Part shown: in pieces, positions 6,228 to 7,887 of the stretch
How the letters are laid out: every line of letters begins with the position of its first letter
Position numbering within the stretch: position 1 is the stretch's first letter
NCBI GenBank assembly: GCA_947503395.1
Contig: CANNDP010000044.1
Span: 1-7,887 of the forward strand
Reading direction: 5' to 3'
DNA from: Actinomycetota bacterium
Lineage (GTDB): Bacteria > Actinomycetota > Actinomycetes > Nanopelagicales > Nanopelagicaceae
DNA: 7,887 nucleotides
The notes under the pieces: model-generated
What the model was told of the DNA's origin: nothing
What the model saw: the letters and a program-made list of their open reading frames with translations, nothing else
The model's database searches: none
Program-made: the position numbers and the translations under genes

Positions 6228-7265
6228 ATGAGTGATGAAGTTATGAGTAGTTCGCTTACACCCGAGGAAATAAGCGCAGAGCAGGCCTTAAGGCCAGAAA
6301 CACTAAGAGATTTTGTAGGACAAAAGCGGGTAAAGGATCAAGTCGATCTGCTGCTTCGGGCAGCTAGAGAGCGCGGCGCTCCAGCAGATCACATTCTCTT
6401 CTCTGGTCCTCCGGGTCTTGGTAAAACTACTCTTGCAATGATTGTGGCAAGTGAGATGGATTCACCAATAAGAATTACCAGCGGGCCGGCAATTACCCAT
6501 GCTGGCGATCTAGCTTCAATACTTTCATCCCTTGTCGAGGGAGAAGTTTTATTCCTCGATGAAATCCATAGAATGGCAAGGCCAGCAGAAGAGATGCTCT
6601 ATATGGCGATGGAGGATTTCAGAGTTGATGTTGTGGTTGGCAAAGGACCAGGGGCAACTGCAATTCCATTGACGTTGCCACACTTTACGCTGGTTGGAGC
6701 AACAACTAGAGCAGGACTTCTACCAGGACCACTTAGAGATCGCTTCGGCTTTACTGCTCATCTAGATTTCTATGATGAATCAGATATTGCAGATATTGTT
6801 GCTCGAAGTTCATCGCTTTTAAATGTTGATATAAGTAAAGATTCAATAGCGGAGTTAGGAAAGCGCTCACGAGGAACACCGCGTATTGCAAATAGGCTGC
6901 TTCGTCGAGTTAGGGATTATGCTCAAGTTCATGGGGATGGAAGTATCAATCTCGAGATAACTAACTCTGCTCTTAAAATGTATGAAGTTGATGAGATTGG
7001 TCTCGATAGATTGGATAAAGCAATTCTTAGAGTATTGATAGAACAGTTCAATGGCGGACCTGTTGGTCTTGGCACACTTGCGATGGCAGTTGGTGAGGAG
7101 CGAGAGACTGTTGAATCTGTCGCTGAACCATTTCTGGTGCGCTCAGGATTTATCGCAAGATCGCCGCGCGGAAGAACGGCTACACCAGCAGCTTGGCGCC
7201 ACCTAGGCAAGAAAGCCCCTGAGGTGGCGATGGGGCTTTTCGACAGTGAGGAGCTTGAGCCCTAG
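6228..7265 (+). CDS. ruvB: Holliday junction branch migration helicase RuvB
   Basis: RuvB is the hexameric AAA+ motor that pulls DNA through the RuvA-bound junction. In the 345-residue protein the Walker A is GPPGLGKTT (60-68), Walker B is VLFLDEIH (107-114, Asp111-Glu112), sensor 1 lies in GATTRAG (157-163), the arginine finger is Arg170 in PLRDRFG, and sensor 2 is in GTPRIANRLLRRVRD (216-230, Arg219). The winged-helix domain at the end contains GPVGLGTLAMAVGEE (277-291) and a GFIARSPRGRTATPAAW block (307-323). GAAGAG at 6215-6220 gives a reasonable ribosome site for ATG 6228, 3 bases after the ruvA stop; the in-frame ATG at 6243 is a less likely alternative. The last 70 bases of the gene also hold inverted repeats and the proposed secD promoter, so they may carry a second, regulatory function. 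Confidence 0.97.
   Translation: MSDEVMSSSLTPEEISAEQALRPETLRDFVGQKRVKDQVDLLLRAARERGAPADHILFSGPPGLGKTTLAMIVASEMDSPIRITSGPAITHAGDLASILSSLVEGEVLFLDEIHRMARPAEEMLYMAMEDFRVDVVVGKGPGATAIPLTLPHFTLVGATTRAGLLPGPLRDRFGFTAHLDFYDESDIADIVARSSSLLNVDISKDSIAELGKRSRGTPRIANRLLRRVRDYAQVHGDGSINLEITNSALKMYEVDEIGLDRLDKAILRVLIEQFNGGPVGLGTLAMAVGEERETVESVAEPFLVRSGFIARSPRGRTATPAAWRHLGKKAPEVAMGLFDSEELEP
7197..7229 (+). other. Inverted repeat A in ruvB 3' end, overlapping the terminator-like hairpin
   Basis: CGCCACCT at 7197-7204 is perfectly complementary to AGGTGGCG at 7222-7229, giving an 8-bp GC-rich stem with a 17-base loop. The loop contains the whole left arm of the neighbouring hairpin (7212-7219), while this repeat's right arm lies in the loop of that hairpin. 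The two stems are therefore interlocked, and because the link at 7230-7231 is only 2 bases they probably cannot both form completely. Function is unknown and a chance origin in coding DNA is possible. Confidence 0.4.
7211..7240 (+). terminator. Terminator-like hairpin inside the end of ruvB
   Basis: AAAGCCCC at 7212-7219 pairs perfectly with GGGGCTTT at 7232-7239 around a 12-base loop, with a further possible G-U pair at 7211/7240. The right arm ends in four T residues, as in a weak intrinsic terminator. It lies 25 bases before the ruvB stop codon, so ribosomes finishing ruvB would disrupt it; it would act mainly on untranslated message. Its position immediately before the proposed secD promoter suggests separation of the ruv and sec transcripts. 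The T tract is short, so strong termination is doubtful. Confidence 0.33.
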
Positions 7266-7268
7266 ACT
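7240..7268 (+). promoter_or_regulatory. Candidate leaderless promoter for secD, inside and across the end of ruvB
   Basis: TCGACA at 7240-7245 matches the -35 consensus TTGACA at 5 of 6 bases. TAGACT at 7263-7268 fits TANNNT after a spacer of exactly 17 bases. The -10 ends 8 bases before the secD ATG, so the message would begin within a base or two of the start codon, and its TAG is also the ruvB stop codon. The bases before ATG (CTTTCGCCCC) are pyrimidine-rich with no Shine-Dalgarno. It is the best-matching of the three similar promoter candidates in the window. Confidence 0.55.
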
Positions 7269-7276
7269 TTCGCCCC

Positions 7277-7887
7277 ATGTCTTACGGAAATTCACAACGT
7301 AACTCTGGCGAGGTCAAAAAACCCCGCCCGGCTAGAACCTTAACTCTCACAGTTTTAACCACTCTTATTCTCTATGGCGTTGCCTTTGCAATTGGGGCTA
7401 CTTCAATCAACTTAGGTCTAGATCTAAGAGGTGGAACAAGTGTGACCTTGCAGCCAAGACTTCAAGGCGGGCAGAGCGGCGAGATTACAGGTGAATCAAT
7501 TGATCAAGCTGTCTCAATTATCCGTCAGCGCGTTAACTCACTTGGCGTTGTAGAAGCCGAGGTAACTGCAGAGGGAACTGGCAATAGCAGACAAATTGTC
7601 ATCTCCGTTCCAGGCGAGACTGGAAGACGAGTTGTCGACCTTGTTGGTCAAACTGCTGAACTTAGATTTAGACAGGTATTGCTAGTTGCAGGATCAATTC
7701 CAACTCCCGATGATGCCGCTTTGTTAGAGGGATCAACTCTTAGCCCAGAACAAGTTGCAGCATTTCAAGCACTTGATTGCACCAAACCAGAGTCAACTCT
7801 TGGTAGCGGGGGAGATGATGCTAATTCTGTAATGATCACATGCGATAGAGATGGCGTTGCAAGATACATTCTTGCTCCAGCTCAAGT
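7277..7887 (+). CDS. secD: Protein translocase subunit SecD, N-terminal part (runs off the window)
   Basis: SecD works with SecF at the SecYEG channel, using the proton gradient to pull exported proteins across the cytoplasmic membrane. The visible 203 residues begin with a short basic cytoplasmic tail (MSYGNSQRNS to about residue 20), then the first transmembrane helix (about 21-42), then the family hallmark GLDLRGG (47-53). Residues 76-93 (DQAVSIIRQRVNSLGVVE) and 125-133 (QTAELRFRQ) belong to the first periplasmic domain P1, and from about 134 a variable, Gly/Ser/Asp-rich insertion follows. The remaining P1 part and the last five transmembrane helices lie beyond the window. The ATG 11 bases after ruvB is the natural start. 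The usual yajC gene is absent between ruvB and secD. Confidence 0.93.
   Translation, partial: MSYGNSQRNSGEVKKPRPARTLTLTVLTTLILYGVAFAIGATSINLGLDLRGGTSVTLQPRLQGGQSGEITGESIDQAVSIIRQRVNSLGVVEAEVTAEGTGNSRQIVISVPGETGRRVVDLVGQTAELRFRQVLLVAGSIPTPDDAALLEGSTLSPEQVAAFQALDCTKPESTLGSGGDDANSVMITCDRDGVARYILAPAQ

Noticed and set aside
6284..6295. Perfect 12-base palindrome GGCCTTAAGGCC near the start of ruvB
   Set aside because: It encodes the conserved A-L-R-P of the RuvB N-terminus, lies inside coding DNA and has no partner site in the window; coincidence of codon choice is the simplest explanation.
6929..7210. 93-codon minus-strand open frame opposite the ruvB winged-helix region
   Set aside because: Its composition follows the ruvB codons and it has no domain features or ribosome site; a shadow frame.

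Overview
The window is a gene-dense, plus-strand-only piece of chromosome that looks like a low-GC actinobacterium. The gene order (a phosphatidylinositol mannoside acyltransferase tail, pimA, then pdxS-pdxT-yebC-ruvC-ruvA-ruvB-secD) and several protein signatures (PdxS with GEAGTG, PimA with EPRKG, SecD with GLDLRGG) are actinobacterial, while the DNA is clearly AT-leaning for that phylum. Short spacers, overlapping genes and absent optional neighbours suggest a streamlined genome. A freshwater acI/Nanopelagicales-type organism is my best guess; it is an inference, not proven by the sequence.

Bases 1-2725 form an envelope block. It holds the last 21 codons of the acyltransferase (patA-like), the mannosyltransferase pimA, a small one-helix LemA-like membrane protein, and a DUF3048 (YerB-type) lipoprotein. 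Each junction overlaps by 1-4 bases (ATGA, TGATG, ATGA), so these genes are probably translated from one message. PatA and PimA act in phosphatidylinositol mannoside synthesis; the roles of the other two are unknown.

After a 41-base gap come pdxS and pdxT, the two subunits of the ribose-5-phosphate-dependent PLP synthase, and yebC, a ribosome-associated or regulatory factor, separated by only 3-4 bases. After a 31-base gap come ruvC, ruvA and ruvB, the complete Holliday-junction processing machinery, spaced by 0-3 bases. After 11 more bases the protein-export gene secD begins and runs off the window end after 203 codons. No yajC lies between ruvB and secD.

The three largest spacers (before pdxS, ruvC and secD) each contain a TAGNNT -10-like hexamer ending 6-8 bases before the ATG, with a plausible -35 16-17 bases further upstream and no convincing Shine-Dalgarno sequence. 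That is the geometry of leaderless promoters. The end of ruvB also contains two interlocked 8-bp perfect inverted repeats just ahead of the proposed secD promoter, one of them terminator-like. These regulatory details are the least ordinary part of the window. I found no mobile element, RNA gene, CRISPR array, defence system or broken gene, and no evidence of a new multi-gene system. No gene-free stretch exceeds 41 bases.
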